DNA from: Rutpela maculata
Lineage: Eukaryota > Arthropoda > Insecta > Coleoptera > Cerambycidae
Length of the DNA: 64,000 nt
Reading direction: 5' to 3'
Assembly (NCBI GenBank): GCA_936432065.2
Contig: OW386293.2
Coordinates: 40,519,923 to 40,583,922, forward strand
A program made the translations under genes and the position numbers. The notes beneath the pieces were generated by a model. That model saw nothing but the letters and a program-made list of their open reading frames with translations. It ran no database searches and was not told the origin of the DNA. Every line of letters starts with the position of its first letter. Position 1 is the stretch's first letter. This document shows, one piece after another, positions 1 through 11,264 of the stretch.

Positions 1-494
1 TTTACTGTCATGTTGACAATATCCTCATACCGGAACAGTACGGATTTATCACTGGGAGATCAACGGTTTCAAATCTGGTGGTCAAAACGCAATTCATCAC
101 TGAGGTCCTAGATAGTAGGGATTGCATTACCGGTTAACCGGTTAACCGGTTAACCGGTAAACAGAACAAAAAACACATGACGATAATTACCGGTTATTTT
201 AATTTTTTACCGGTTATTTCGGTAAATTCTGAACTTACGATATGTCACGTATTCAACGTTTTTATTTATATCAGTGACTAGTATTCACTAAATATAGAGT
301 GACTGTCTCAACACTGAGCACTTTTAGCAATAAATAAATAATATTATAAAAATTAAAACCCAAACACCAAGCCCTAAAAAATACAAGTAAGAGAGACATT
401 GACAATATCTTGCGACAGGAAATTGAATATTTCACTGCCTAAAATATCCGTGGAAAACATTTAGAAGAATGTTATTACCAATTCTTATTAATTT

Positions 495-640
495 ATCGAC
501 CTACCAATATCGATAGAGGAGGGGCATTTTCAGTTGGTGGTATTCTATGTACAAATATCAGACGACTAACAGATACAGCTTTGAAAAACTAGCCCTTTTA
601 GCTATTTTTAAAGAATATTGTATTTTTAGATTAGGTATTC
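495..640 (+). pseudogene. hAT transposase C-terminal relic
   Basis: One frame reads TNIRRLTDTALKN, then after a stop LFLK. This resembles the end of the hAT dimerisation region, where an R-R-L-(S/T)-D stretch is followed by a leucine-rich LFLK motif. Stop codons interrupt it and nothing upstream extends it, so it is a decayed remnant. Its position inside an element with hAT ends and an 8-bp target duplication supports the reading, but the match is short. Confidence 0.4.
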
Positions 641-1133
641 AGTAAATGCCCTATTTGAGTTTATGAGTGTAATTTTTGTTATTTACAGAATAATTATTTA
701 TTTAAATTTATTTCATTTATATTTTTTCCTTTTGATAAAAAAAAACTTTTGTTTGTTCATTATAATAATACATTTATTTTACTCAAAGTAAAAATGGTAC
801 AAATTGAACTGTAGAGCTCTTCTTCCATTTGCCCAAATACAAATAACATAAATCTAAGATCATAAAAAGATTATAAAAAAATATTAATACATATAAATCT
901 AAAATTTCAAGAAAAAAATAATTATTATTTTATTTGTTAATATTCAGTAATGAATTGTAATAATCTAACAAATGTTATATTTTATAATAATAATACAATA
1001 ATAACAACAGCAGCACTCAGACATGCGAGCAGACAAGGGAAACGGGCAGACCCCGCGAAGGTTAAAAGGTTAAAAGTAAATAAAATTATATCGGAAAAAG
1101 AAAAAGAAATATACGCGCATCCACAACGCAGCA

Positions 1134-1688
1134 TCAAGTCTCCTGCTTCTGATCAGCCAAAATGTAATTTTTGACAACTTTAATAAAAAAAATTTTTGAT
1201 TTATATTGTTTATATTCATTTGGAAGTTCATTCCAAAGATGAGATGCAAAATACTTAAATAATCTTTGAAAAATCGCAGTTTCATGCTGAGGCACCAAAA
1301 AGTTTTGTATGTATCTTGTATTATGCAAGTGATCTCGTGAAATTAACTTATTTCTTAAGTACTGAGGTTCGTCATTATAAATTATTCGCCAAATAAGTGT
1401 GAGCATGCGTAAACGTCTGCGGTTTTCCATGTTTAATATGCTATGTTTATTTAGATGTGGTGATATATGTTGTCTATATGGGATACTGTAAATATACCGC
1501 ATACATGAATTTTGAAGTTTTTGAATTTTCTCTTTTGCTGTCGCCGATAATAACTTTCCATATACAACATCACCATAATTAACTAAAGATAATACGAGTG
1601 AATCACAAAATTTTGATTTACACTCTCTAGATATGTCTTTCGCAAAACTGTATAATTTTTTCAATCGACTGAAAGCGAATTTCAATTT
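1134..1688 (-). pseudogene. Non-LTR retrotransposon RT C-terminal fragment nested in the hAT
   Basis: An open frame of about 183 residues on the minus strand matches the region after the RT catalytic core in jockey/CR1-type LINEs: a stretch with FCDSLVLSLVNYGDVVYG, then IQKLQNSCMRYIYSIP, and a tail with RDHLHNTRY and LWNELPNEYK. The fragment is 5' truncated near 1740; downstream on the minus strand are A/T-rich triplet-like repeats (about 960-1010), a plausible LINE 3' end. It lies wholly within the hAT element, so it inserted after the hAT family arose. It differs from the RT into which the hAT inserted. Confidence 0.75.
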
Positions 1689-1911
1689 GGAAAAAATATG
1701 TTTCTCAAAGCCTAATTATATTAATTATACGTATATAAAAATGTTTTTTGTTAAATTTAGATAATTTTGTACATGGAAAAAGACAATTGCCATTTTCGCC
1801 ACCCTAATCATTCATTTTAAAAATTACCGGTAAATACCGGTTAACCGGTTATTTACATTTTTATTTACCGATTTACCGGTTATTAAAACTTCCGGTAAAT
1901 TGCAATCCCTA

Positions 1912-3017
1912 CTAGATAGCGGAGGCCAAGTGGACGTAATCTACACCGATTTCTCCAAGGCCTTCGACATGCTGGATCATGCCTTTTTAAAATGTAAATT
2001 AGAAACCATGGGTATCTCTGCCGATCTCTTAAATATTATTGACTCCCATCTGTCAAATAGGTGGCAATATGTTCAAGTTAGGGGCCATAAATCCGATCAT
2101 TTTCTGCAGACTTCAGGCGTACCCCAGGGCTCCATTCTTGGTCCATTACTTTTCGTTATTTTCATTAATGATATTTCAAGCAAGCTAAATATTAAATATC
2201 TCTTGTACGCTGACGATGTTAAGATCTTCTGCCAAATAAACTCCGCTGCCGACTGTGCAATGTTGCAAAATAATCTGAACGAAATTAGTAACTGGTGTAA
2301 AGCAAATAATATGTTTCTTAATGCCAGTAAATGCAATGTCATGTCTTACTCCCGTAAGAACATTATAATCAAACATGATTATAAGATTGACGATGTATCT
2401 CTTAATAGACCCGGTGTTATTAAAGATCTTGGAGTAATTTCCGTTCAAAGTTAACATTCATTCCTCACGTAAACTCGACGGTTGCATCATCTTTTAAAGT
2501 GTTAGGATTTGTTTTGCGGAACATGAAAGATTTCAACAACATTCACACATGTGAATTATTATACTACTCCTTAGTACGGTCAAAGCTGGAATACGCATCT
2601 ATTATATGGAACCCCATTTATAATACGCATGTTTCTGCCCTAGAAAACGTACAACGTCGTTTCTTAAAAAACTTGCATTTTCAAACATATGGTATATACC
2701 CACACCGAGGATATCCCCAAGCTGATCTTTTGGCAATATTTAACGTTGATAGTCTCGCAAAAAGAAGAAATATTCACTCTATCATATTTCTATATAAAAT
2801 TATTCACAACGTAATCAAATCTGAAGACCTCACAAACAGTATTTATTATCACGTACCTCGCATCTCATCACGACAAACTCAAACTTTTTCCCTACCAATT
2901 CCAAGAACTAATATACTCACTCAAGCTCCCTTTTTTCAAATGTTTAATAATTATAATCAAGTAGATAATCAATTAGATATTTTTCAAACCAGCATTGGTC
3001 GTATTAAGAAACTGTAA
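1912..3017 (+). pseudogene. Reverse transcriptase and C-terminal region of the split LINE
   Basis: This is the continuation of the RT after the hAT insertion. Motifs in order: DVIYTDFSKAFD (catalytic motif A, FxxxFD type), SGVPQGSILGPLLF (motif B), and LLYADDVKIF (YADD catalytic pair). A frameshift near 2445 moves the continuing coding to another frame, where KVLGFVLRN, SKLEYASIIWNP and FFQMFNNYN typify the LINE C-terminal region, ending at the stop at 3017. The YADD residues are intact, but the hAT insertion and the frameshift make the copy inactive. The extreme C-terminus resembles the fragment at 58508-58822. Confidence 0.85.
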
Positions 3018-3418
3018 AAAATATGTTATATATGTCATATGTGGTGCGTTATATATTGATCTATTATTTATAATATTTTTGTATATAACGTGTTATATAA
3101 ACTGTCTCATTATAAATGCTCCCAAAATATTCAAAATATTTTTATAATATTTCCTGTTTATTACAATCGTCTGGTTTACGACTTCAAACCTCTTTGTAAG
3201 AGGATTACTCACTCACTTGTACTTTTGAGTAGCCGGAATACATGTTGGTTTTTCTTTTCTTTTTTTTATACGTAAAATGTGGCATAATTACCCAATAAAC
3301 AAATTTGTTTATAATTGATATTTCTACAGCAGTTTGTTTTATTGCTGTTTTATCACAGTTACAAAATTGCAATGATACAAAACAATAGTATAACATTTAA
3401 ATTTTGCTTGTTGGGTAG

Positions 3419-3592
3419 TGCGTACAATTTGTGTATATTTTGTATTGTAAAAATGTGTTTAACTGTGTAACTATTGTAATGTATAACTATTGTAATTCGC
3501 CCTTATCCTGTACAATTGCGTACAATTTGTGTATATTTTGTATTGTAAAAACGTGCTTAACTGTATAACTATTGTAATCGCCCTTATCCTGT
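3419..3592 (+). repeat. 98-bp tandem duplication in the LINE 3' UTR
   Basis: Two adjacent diverged copies begin TGCGTACAATTTGTG at 3419 and 3517 and end CCTTATCCTGTA (at 3512 and 3592). Copy 1 carries an additional short GTATAACTATTGTAAT duplication. The pair lies immediately before the A-rich tail, where LINE 3' UTR tandem repeats commonly occur. Confidence 0.8.
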
Positions 3593-3695
3593 AAATGGAA
3601 CCTGTTCTGTAGGATATTGTAACGAAAATAAATAAAATAAAAATAAAAATAAAAAACTAGGAAACTGGGATATTACATTTTACATATTTTTTCAG

Positions 3696-3975
3696 ATATC
3701 GTGATACGGCAAAGAAACGATCAAATTTAAGTCATGATCGTCCTATGAAGCCTTTAGATCTTGCTGTCTATTGGACAGAATTCGTCATACGTCACAAAGG
3801 AGCACCTCATTTGAAAGTTGCGGGCGTAGATCTACCTTGGTATCGGTATTTGTTACTAGATGTTTTATTCTTTGTAACGTTAGTTGGTATCAGTTCTACT
3901 ATCATTTTATATGTAATTATTAAAAGAGTTTGCTGTGCGAGTAGAAGAAATCCAGAGAAGTTGAAGAAGAATTAG
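3696..3975 (+). CDS. UDP-glucuronosyltransferase, last coding exon
   Basis: UGTs transfer a sugar from UDP-sugar to small lipophilic substrates in the endoplasmic reticulum lumen; insects use them for detoxification. The exon follows an acceptor (TTTTTTCAG, ending 3695) and reads in frame YRDTAKKRSNLSHDRP, then PLDLAVYWTEFVIRHKGAPH, the conserved end of the UGT catalytic domain. A membrane segment follows (about residues 55-77 of the exon, LLLDVLFFVTLVGISSTIIL), then a basic cytosolic tail ending KLKKN, a KxKxx-type ER retrieval signal. The stop is TAG at 3973-3975. Upstream exons are left of the window. No stop or frameshift is seen. The paralogue cannot be named. Confidence 0.93.
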
Positions 3976-5080
3976 TTAAGATATTAAAATTAGATGTTAT
4001 TTTTTGTTATATATTTTTTTATATTTGGTTGAGTAAAATTTTGAATGAAAAATTATTTCGTTGTTGCACGTTTAGCTAGTCTGCTCAGGCTAGGTACGTT
4101 TTATCAAACACTGATAAAGAGTATTTCATTATTTGGTTTTCAAAAGTGAAATTTGAGATAGGATGCCAATCATTCATTTAAAAAATGTATACAGTATTCG
4201 GTGGAATTAAAACAGCTATATATTTTTCCTAATTCCTGGTCTTGCAAAGGACTTTAGCACTGTCATCCATCAACGGTTGAGGTTTGTTTGCAGGTTGGTT
4301 TTAAAAATTATTCCAGTAGTAGAGTTAAAGTAAATTTCGAGTGGAATTGTTTTACTGCAGCAATTTTATTATTTTAATTTGTGTCGGTATAATAACAAGT
4401 GCTTGAGAAGTTTTGGATTAAATCGGTTCATTGCTTCTTGTAAAATTAAAATAATTTTTATTTCAACACTGAAATTTTCTGCTATTTTCCTTATTATCTC
4501 CGGTCTTAGTAATTCAACTTTTTGTCGTGGGTAAATAAAATAGTAATGTTTCCCTGTGCAATGGTTCAGTTTACAAATGAAGAAAAATTTGATGCTCGCT
4601 TCAGACGGAGAAGTGGTCAGGGAGATCAGTTGATAGTTGGGTTGCTGTGGGTAACAAGAGTCATGATTATTATTATGATTGATTTATTTATTCAAATAAA
4701 GTTGCTTATCCAATAGTGTTTTTCTGAAGAGACTACATCAGAAGTAGGTAAGTCATCAACCGTCCAAGATTATCTTGAGGCAAATGATAAAATTGATTCT
4801 GTCGAATTAAAAATAATATTGTACGTTTTCGATTACGAATGGAATGCTGAGCTGTTCATAGGAGGACATTTTACAGAAAATATAAACGTTATGTGTTACA
4901 AAATTGACAATAGGTTACAGTTTCAGTATGGAAGTATTCAAAAAATGTTATAAAATGCATTAATACATCGAATTATGGAAACAACACCAGGTGAAATGTA
5001 ATTTATTTAGTTTTTTTTTTGTATAAATTGAGAGTACATGGAGATAAATACATTGGTGATGACGGTACAGGTCCTACCGA
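3976..5080. other. Intergenic, downstream of UGT; no gene recognised
   Basis: AT-rich sequence holding the UGT 3' UTR (an ATTAAA lies about 10 bp after the stop; no clear AATAAA). A 64-codon open frame at 4522-4716 has no recognisable domain. The segment ends at the 8-bp target duplication of the hAT element at 5081. Confidence 0.6.
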
Positions 5081-6329
5081 CAGGGCTGGTTTTAAGAAGT
5101 TTTTATAATGCCGAATGACTTCTTCTCCTTTGCTCCTTTATGTTCTTTATATATGATTAATCGCGTCAAGTCAAGATAGATATTTTCTGAGAAGTTTTCT
5201 GGAAAAGGAAAATCGGCCTAATTTTTCTTGCTAAGGAACATTAGTAAAAAGAAAAACAGGCGGCTGGAACTTTTTTCATGTTATTATTAATAAACAAACA
5301 ATTTTAAGCATTGGACAAATTCATTAAATTTTTTAATTAGCTACCTTGGAAACTATTTGAGAAAACCAACTGAAAATGTATACTCGGAGGATTTTGAGAT
5401 CGCTGATTACAATTTTGAAAATTGTAAAATTCAAGATAGCTGACCCAAAATAACGGCTATGAAGTATAAAAATGAGATTTTCTGGCTTAAGTTTACATTT
5501 TTGAGAAAGCTTACAAGAATAAAAAAGTGTTTAGAATACCATTTTGCACCTAAATATACTATTTATGAGTAAATCCCCAGGTGGGGGTTAACCTTAGTTA
5601 ATAAAGTAACAATTTTTTAAAATATTTGGATAAATTACTCAAAATTTTTTTAATAAAAATATTTCAAATAGGTGTAATTTAATTACCCGTTAGTGAATTA
5701 ATTTTATTGTTAATTAGTTCAAAGGTCATACCAATTTTAAATACAGCACGCTTTCTTGATCCCGAGATTTACATACGATCGCGGGATCAAAGACATTCTC
5801 CTTAGTACCTACTTAATATTAGTACCAAACTTTTCAATAAGAAGAGATGAGATTTTTCTCAATAATACCTATGTTGAATATATTATTTTACGATAATGAA
5901 ATCGATGATGTTCAAGAAGAAGAAAGAAATGAAGATGAAGAACAAGAGAAGCAATATTTTCATTTATAAACAACTCAAATGAAATTGAAAAAAAAAATTT
6001 AAGAATGGTGGTTATGACAGGGCACTGTAGATATACATATACTCATATACATATACAGCGCTCAGGGTTAGCGGCTAGAATAAACAGATTTACCCATGCT
6101 GTTGCTAGTCAAGATACAAGACAGGGGTTGCTCGAAAAGTAATAATTATTTATTTATGGTATTAGGTTTTCATTGTGTTGAGTTTTTGTATGATTTTGCG
6201 TACATAATTGCCAAATGCAGAAAGTGCCGAATGGTAACCGATTTGCCGAATCGGCTTTAAAGTTGTTAAACTGTGGTAAAGTGGTTAAACCCCCCATACC
6301 CCCCTTCCCGCCCTCTGTATCCGGCCCTT
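5081..6329 (+). mobile_element. hAT element, copy A
   Basis: Starts CAGGGCTGG and ends CCGGCCCTT, near-inverted termini, flanked by CCTACCGA (5073-5080) and CCCACCGA (6330-6337), an 8-bp target duplication with one mismatch. Most of its length is colinear with copy B at 13173-18117. It contains a transposase relic: ARFLDPEIY at about 5748-5772 resembles the hAT FLDPRFK box, and an acidic tail frame ends EDEEQEKQYFHL before a stop near 5967. It lacks the MITE and LTR insertions that copy B carries, so those arrived after the two copies separated. Confidence 0.8.
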
Positions 6330-6592
6330 CCCACCGATGTCACTAAATTAAGAACTGAAGCAACTAAAAATTTCGAAAAAATCTAAAAGGGCAGAATGAC
6401 CAATTTAACAAGAGGAGAGGCCCCCCTATTCAATATCACAGGTCTGCAATAAAAAAAACTGCATAAGATTTTTATACTGTTTCTTATAAATTTTTACTCA
6501 CTAAAACCTGGAAAAATTCCATCACGTCACGTTTTCTTGCAAAACTCGTGTTTGTAGTTTTCATTCAGAGTGAAACGCCCGTTTAAGCCGAA

Positions 6593-7150
6593 ATTTGGTA
6601 TCCTATTCTTGGTTGCTATACACTGCCAAAAGATGAGGAATGTTTCAGATATCTGTGTTCCAAGTTCCCAAAACTGTATGAAGCCAAGTTGAAAGAGGGA
6701 GTTTTTACTGACTTCGACATACGAAAACTATTAACCGATCCCCTCTTTTCAGAAACAATGGGAGAAAAAGAAGAAGAAGCGTGGGACTCTTTCAAAGATG
6801 TACTGAACAAGTTTTTGGATAATACTAAAGACCCTCACCATAAAACCATTGTACAACACATGTTGGCTGCGTATAAAGCTCAAGGATGCAACATGAGCTT
6901 AAAAGTTCATTTCTTACACTCCCATGTCGACTAATTTTTCGAAACCTTGGGAGTCTTCAATGAAGAGCAAGGTGAGACATTTCACCAGGATGTCCGTGAT
7001 ATCGAGAGACACTACCAAGAAATATGGGACGTCAGTATGCTGGCTGACTACTGTTGGATGCTCAAGTGGGAAACAGAAAATGGAAAACGGATGCGTGCTC
7101 GGAAAAGTATCAAAGAGAAGAAGAAAAAGTTTCACAAGCAAAGAAAGTGA
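6593..7150 (+). pseudogene. Relic of a multicopy arthropod protein, one in-frame stop
   Basis: One frame is open except for a TAA at 6932-6934. In order: LPKDEECFRYLCSKFPKLYE; LKEGVFTDFDIRKLL; AWDSFKDVLNKFLDN; GCNMSLKVHFLHSHVD; after the stop, ETLGVFNEEQGETFHQDVRD, HYQEIWDVSMLADYCWMLKW, and a basic Lys/Arg tail. The order of SLKVHFLHSH, GE.FHQD and ADYCW boxes matches, from memory, a family of uncharacterised proteins present in many copies in arthropod and other invertebrate genomes, probably carried by a mobile element. Function is not known to me. The frame has lost only one codon, so decay is recent. Confidence 0.6.
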
Positions 7151-7612
7151 ACACGGAATGTTAAATACATTTCATGAAGAAATGGTTCGTTTAATTATGA
7201 GAAGCATTGTTTAGTTTATTGTAAGAAAATTGTGTTTTTTTTCATTAGTGTTAGGCTTTTTTATCCAAACACCTTGTATTTTGCAAAAAAACGGTACGTG
7301 CTGGAGGGAAATGGAGATCATTTTTAGATTCAGCAGACTAGAAAACATAATATTTACCAAAAACATCCCATGCAGCTGAAAAAAAATATTTTTTTGCAGA
7401 CCTGTGTATTTCGTTGGTGACTTGGTTTTTAACTAAGATTAAGTTTTACTGCAAACATCATTCAAAGCAAGAAATTACTGGTCGTGTATAGAAACCTTTC
7501 AAAATTGTTGAAGTTTTACCAAATGACTGGTAAAGTAAAAGTAAATGAAGACAAGGAGGAGTAGGAGGCGAGCATATTAAGCAAATTTAAAAAATCATAG
7601 GGCGGCATATCT
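7151..7612. other. No gene seen
   Basis: AT-rich sequence following the relic at 6593-7150. No open frame or repeat stands out. Confidence 0.5.
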
Positions 7613-7876
7613 TACGTACAGTTTGCCATGACTAGCTTGGCTCGCGAACATCGGACGCGCAGTAAACTCGTGCTCTCATCTATTCCACTTCGGCATAGTC
7701 TGTGAAAAAGTACCTACTTATATTAATTGTAGTGACATTGTAAACATTAGGAATTTATTGTATCTCAGATTATACTTTCGAGTAAATCAGTATCTTGCAT
7801 CTTTGTCGCACACTTACCCTTTTTTCCCTCTTGTGCGCATTTCGCCAGCCAAGCTAGATTTGGCAAATTGTACGCT
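7613..7876. mobile_element. MITE with about 38-bp terminal inverted repeats
   Basis: Left end GTACAGTTTGCCATGACTAG (from 7617) pairs with CTAGATTTGGCAAATTGTAC at the right end (to about 7873), followed on the inner side by matching AGCCAAGC/GCTTGGCT. No coding capacity. The target duplication is not clear. Confidence 0.65.
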
Positions 7877-8487
7877 ATTCTTACTATATCAAGTATTTGA
7901 ATATCTGGTTTAAATGCAAACTTAATGTGACGGATCTAACGTACACAGCTGGCATATTTGACGCAAATTAATTTTATTTGTTTGTTTGTTACGTTTGACG
8001 AAAATTAATTATTTGTTTGTTTGTGACGTATCTGACGTACACAGTTGACATATTTGATACACACATGTTTCACTGGTAACGTAAGTGACGTATACATCAA
8101 TGCTGATATTGAAATATCTGATTTAAATACATCTGCGTGTTTGACGCAAATATTGGTTATTATACCTGACAAGAGATAATTAAGTGGATGTCACTGATGC
8201 CAGTTTGACGATCGAAGACGAGCTGTCAGGATGGTCGAATGCCGTCAATGTTCGCTTCTGAAGGGCAGTAGTTGTGGGTAACAACCAGTGGCGGATTTAG
8301 GGGGGGGGATACAGGGGCTATAGCGCAAGGCGGCAATCCATGGCGGCAAATTTTATGAAGAATACCAACGGCACATAAAAACAAAAAATTATTATTATTA
8401 ATATGTACTATCAGAATATTTTGTATTTATTTGAGAACGTGTTTTTTAATTTAACTAGACTAGAGTTCCTTATTATAGTCAACTGTA
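7877..8487. other. Non-coding; short TGACGTA-rich imperfect repeats and one unpaired hAT end
   Basis: 7900-8170 contains irregular repeats of TTGACGCAAATTA and TGACGTA(C/T) type units. At 8286 CAGTGGCGGATTTAGGGGG looks like a hAT left terminus, but no matching right end with an 8-bp duplication was found. Confidence 0.5.
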
Positions 8488-9187
8488 CAGCGTGATCGCG
8501 CGAACGTTAGAACCTCATTTTACTTCGTTATTCTTGTAGTCACGTCTTTTCCAAAAGTCATTTCAGAAAAACAATTAAAAGTCGAATTTCGGAGATATGA
8601 GCTTTACCTTGGTTTTTTTTAAAAGGAACACTCCATATATTTTTACACCATGAAAGGCCATAAAAAAACCCTTTTCAATGATGTATGGCACATATTATTT
8701 TTCTTAAAAACTATAGTAGTTATTAAGTTTTATATTTTCTTACATTAAGTCATGGTAGTCCTAAAAATATATATCAATTATTCAAATTCTCCATTTTATT
8801 TAAAATAAAGTGAAATTAGCTACTAACAGGTATTTTGACAGAACTAACATATTGTTTATTTTAATTTACATACTTTTGTTTTCCATGGCTAATTGGATAA
8901 ATTGTAAATTCATAGTAAATTAGACACATTTTTTTTAAGATAAATACTATGTATTATATATAATTAAAAAGCTTTTTTTGTGGCCTTTCAAACGATGAAA
9001 ATATATATGGAGTATTCCATTTAAAGAAACCTAGAGTAAAGTTCATATCTTCGAAATGCGACTTTCAATTGCTATTCTGAAATAATTTTTGGAAAATACA
9101 TACTATAACTTTTATTTTTGTACTTTTTTACGTAACTCCAAAAATAACGAAGTTAAATGAGGTTCTAACGGTCGTGGGACCACCCTG
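8488..9187. mobile_element. 700-bp TA-flanked foldback element
   Basis: Long inverted repeats of about 200 bp face each other: the left arm has GAACGTTAGAACCTCATTTT and CACTCCATATATTTT, and the right arm has their complements (GAGGTTCTAACGG near 9159, ATATATGGAGTATTCC near 9001). Termini CAGCGTGATC and GGACCACCCTG are flanked by TA on both sides, as for Tc1/mariner-type non-autonomous elements. No protein coding. Confidence 0.8.
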
Positions 9188-9712
9188 TACATAGAATTTT
9201 CTCAACATCTGTTATAGAACTTAAATTAGTAGGAGTTGTTTTGCTGATTGCTGATAAGCCTATCTGGACTAGGCCTATTTGGTCTGTGTCTAAATGAATA
9301 ACATTTTAAATGCATACCAATGTCTATTTCAAATTTTAGGTTGTTCTCGTTCTCATATGATAAAATAAATAATATTGTATATCGATCTGGTTTTTAGTTT
9401 ATCCAAAACCACTCTGTTGCTAGTACTATAATGATTTTGTGCTTTGTGCTATGGGGAGATAGCGTAAAAGGGAGTGAACGAGGAGGAAATTGACCCTTTA
9501 AAAGGGGAGGTGAGGTGTAGAGGGAATATAATTTACTAATTTACTTTACTTCACTGCTGAGGCAAGGAGCAGAGAGTGGGAAAGGGGATGGATTTAGTGT
9601 GTGTACAAGAACCTCAGACCTCAAAATTTGTTTTGACATCAGCAATCCCCGTTACCACCCTCACCCCATTATTAAAGGGCGTAAAATATAAAATTGCGAT
9701 TTGGTGTGTGTA
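9188..9712. other. No gene seen between two foldback elements
   Basis: AT-rich to mixed sequence without a convincing open frame; a G-rich stretch at about 9450-9600 has no recognisable structure. Confidence 0.5.
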
Positions 9713-10311
9713 CAGGGTTATTCATTATATTTAGGCCACCCTTTATTATCGTTATTTTTGGAGATACAAAAAAAAGTTTGGGACGAAAGTTGTAGGGCTG
9801 TAACTGAACCCTTAATAAGATAACAGAAGCACAGTGGTGTGCAGAAATTGAAGGGTACAAGAAGCAATAATATTTTTTTAAATGGAGCACCCTGTATATT
9901 GTCGAATTTTTTAATTACTCTTTTTTTCTGATTTCAAAAATATGGCATATGATAGCCCTATCTTTAACCGTTTTCGAGTTATTGAACATTGAAAATCGTA
10001 TTTAAGCTATTTATTTTACGAAGGGAAATTACAATTATTAAAGTAGTCTATGAAAATGACAAGTATTCTGTTATTATATGAAACACTGACAGAAAAAAAA
10101 ACAATAATTTAAAAAGTCAACAATATACAGGGCGTTCCATTAAAAAAAATATTATTGCTTCTTGTACCCCTCAATTTCTGCACGCCACTGTGTTTCCATT
10201 ATCTTATGCAAGGGGTTCAGTTACAGCCCTACAACTTTCGTCTTAAACTTTTTTTTCTATTTCCAATAATAACAATAATAAAGGGTGGCCTAAATATAAT
10301 GAATAACCCTG
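9713..10311. mobile_element. 599-bp TA-flanked foldback element
   Basis: The first 184 bp (9713-9896) and last 184 bp (10128-10311) are inverted copies. Termini CAGGGTTATTCATTA and TAATGAATAACCCTG are flanked by TA. The arms include the pair CTGTAACTGAACCC/GGGTTCAGTTACAG. A non-repeated 230-bp loop lies between. No intact coding. The CAGGG terminus recalls the other TA-flanked element at 8488. Confidence 0.85.
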
Positions 10312-10440
10312 TACAAGGACCACAGGCCTCAATTTTTTTTTGGCATCAGACACCTCCACTACCACCCCATCCGAAACTTTGGATGTGGAAGTAGTGATTC
10401 CTTAGGCAACGGTTTTGAAAATTATTTCATATTCTATATC

Positions 10441-10940
10441 ATTTAAAAAACGCTGCTCGCGAAAAAGCACATAAATTTCCAATTTGCCAAATTAACCCAC
10501 CCACCCCCGTGATTGAACTTTTTTCATAGTTTTTCATTTTAAACTGACTGCATGTGAAAAAACACATAAATTGCCTCTTTAAAAAAACATCCCTTAAAAA
10601 CCCACCCCAGAGCCTTGAATTTTTAAAATTATTTTTTTCGTAACACGTGCGCCTTTTTCATAGTTTTTTTCGTATCTTGTAAGTCATTATAAACTGACTG
10701 CTTGTAAAAAACACATAAATTGCCACTTTAAAAAACATCCCTTAAAAACCCACCCTGAGCCTTGAATTTTTAAAATTGTTTTTTTTTCGTAACACGTGCG
10801 CTTTTTCATAGTTTTTCTCGTATTTTGTAAGTCATTTTAAACTGACTGCTTGTAAAAAAACACATAAATTGCCATTTTAAAAAGTATCCCCGAGCCTTAA
10901 ATTTTTAAAGTTATTTTTTTCGTAACACGTGCACCATTAA
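10441..10940 (+). repeat. Tandem repeat, period about 149 bp, three copies plus a decayed one
   Basis: Copies start AACTGACTGC at 10542, 10692 and 10840 and share ACACATAAATTGCC, AAACCCACCC and TTTTCGTAACACGTGC blocks. A more diverged partial unit precedes them from about 10441. The array ends shortly before a hAT-like terminus CACCGGCCCTG (to about 10999). Confidence 0.8.
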
Positions 10941-11264
10941 ACGCATCGGATTTTGGGGTACTTTTCTGTGGTTGCGGCCCATTGTGGCACCGGCCCTGAT
11001 TTTAAATTGACCTATGAGAAAGACCGCCACAAACACCCTTTTGTTTGCGGTTACTAGCCACTTTTTATATTAATGGAGCGTAAATAGTGAAATATTAATA
11101 GATTATTACATGTGTGTACATCGGGAAAATATCCTGGCAACAAAAGTGGTATGTACGACTAGTTAACTAGCTGTGTACCTGTATGTTCATCTATAGCAAC
11201 AGTGGTCGATTAGATGCCTTCCGATGTAGTATTTTAACAACCCCTTCTCAATATACGCACAAAA
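10941..11264 (+). promoter_or_regulatory. Upstream flank / presumed 5' UTR of Ir25a
   Basis: The 324 bp before the Ir25a start codon. It begins with the decayed right end of a hAT-like repeat (to about 10999); roughly 11070-11264 is unique in the window. It may hold the transcription start, but no TATA box or initiator could be assigned. The start codon context, CAAAAATGT, has A at -3. An additional upstream non-coding exon cannot be excluded. Confidence 0.3.

Larger units (their letters stand above)
116..1911. mobile_element. hAT-superfamily DNA transposon with 8-bp target duplication
   Basis: The element begins TAGGGATTGCATTACCGG and ends with the inverted copy CCGGTAAATTGCAATCCCTA. It is flanked by a perfect 8-bp duplication, CTAGATAG (108-115 and 1912-1919), which is the hAT signature. 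The left end carries tandem TTAACCGG units (about 131-160), as hAT subterminal repeats do. It sits inside an RT reading frame, and the frame on both sides is consistent with a single unduplicated target, which independently fixes the boundaries. It encodes no intact transposase: only a short relic near 495-640 and a nested LINE fragment on the opposite strand. Confidence 0.9.
1..3656 (+). mobile_element. Non-LTR retrotransposon, 3' half, split by a hAT insertion
   Basis: The left edge of the window is inside a jockey-like LINE. Reverse transcriptase coding runs over 6-115, is interrupted by the hAT element at 116-1911, resumes at 1912 and continues to 3017. A 3' UTR of about 640 bp follows, ending in an A-rich tail of AAATAAAA-type units at about 3625-3656, the normal 3' end of such elements. 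The tail stops just upstream of the UGT exon, so the insertion sits in the UGT intron, 39 bp before the acceptor. The 5' part, with endonuclease, lies outside the window. Family assignment rests on RT motifs; the clade is inferred. Confidence 0.85.

Noticed and set aside
4522..4716. 64-codon frame downstream of UGT
   Set aside because: No recognisable domain, no splice or context support, and hydrophobic codons typical of AT-rich sequence.
8286..10999. A hAT element from CAGTGGCGG (8286) to CCGGCCCTG (about 10999)
   Set aside because: Flanks show no shared 8-bp duplication and termini match poorly; treated as two unpaired ends.
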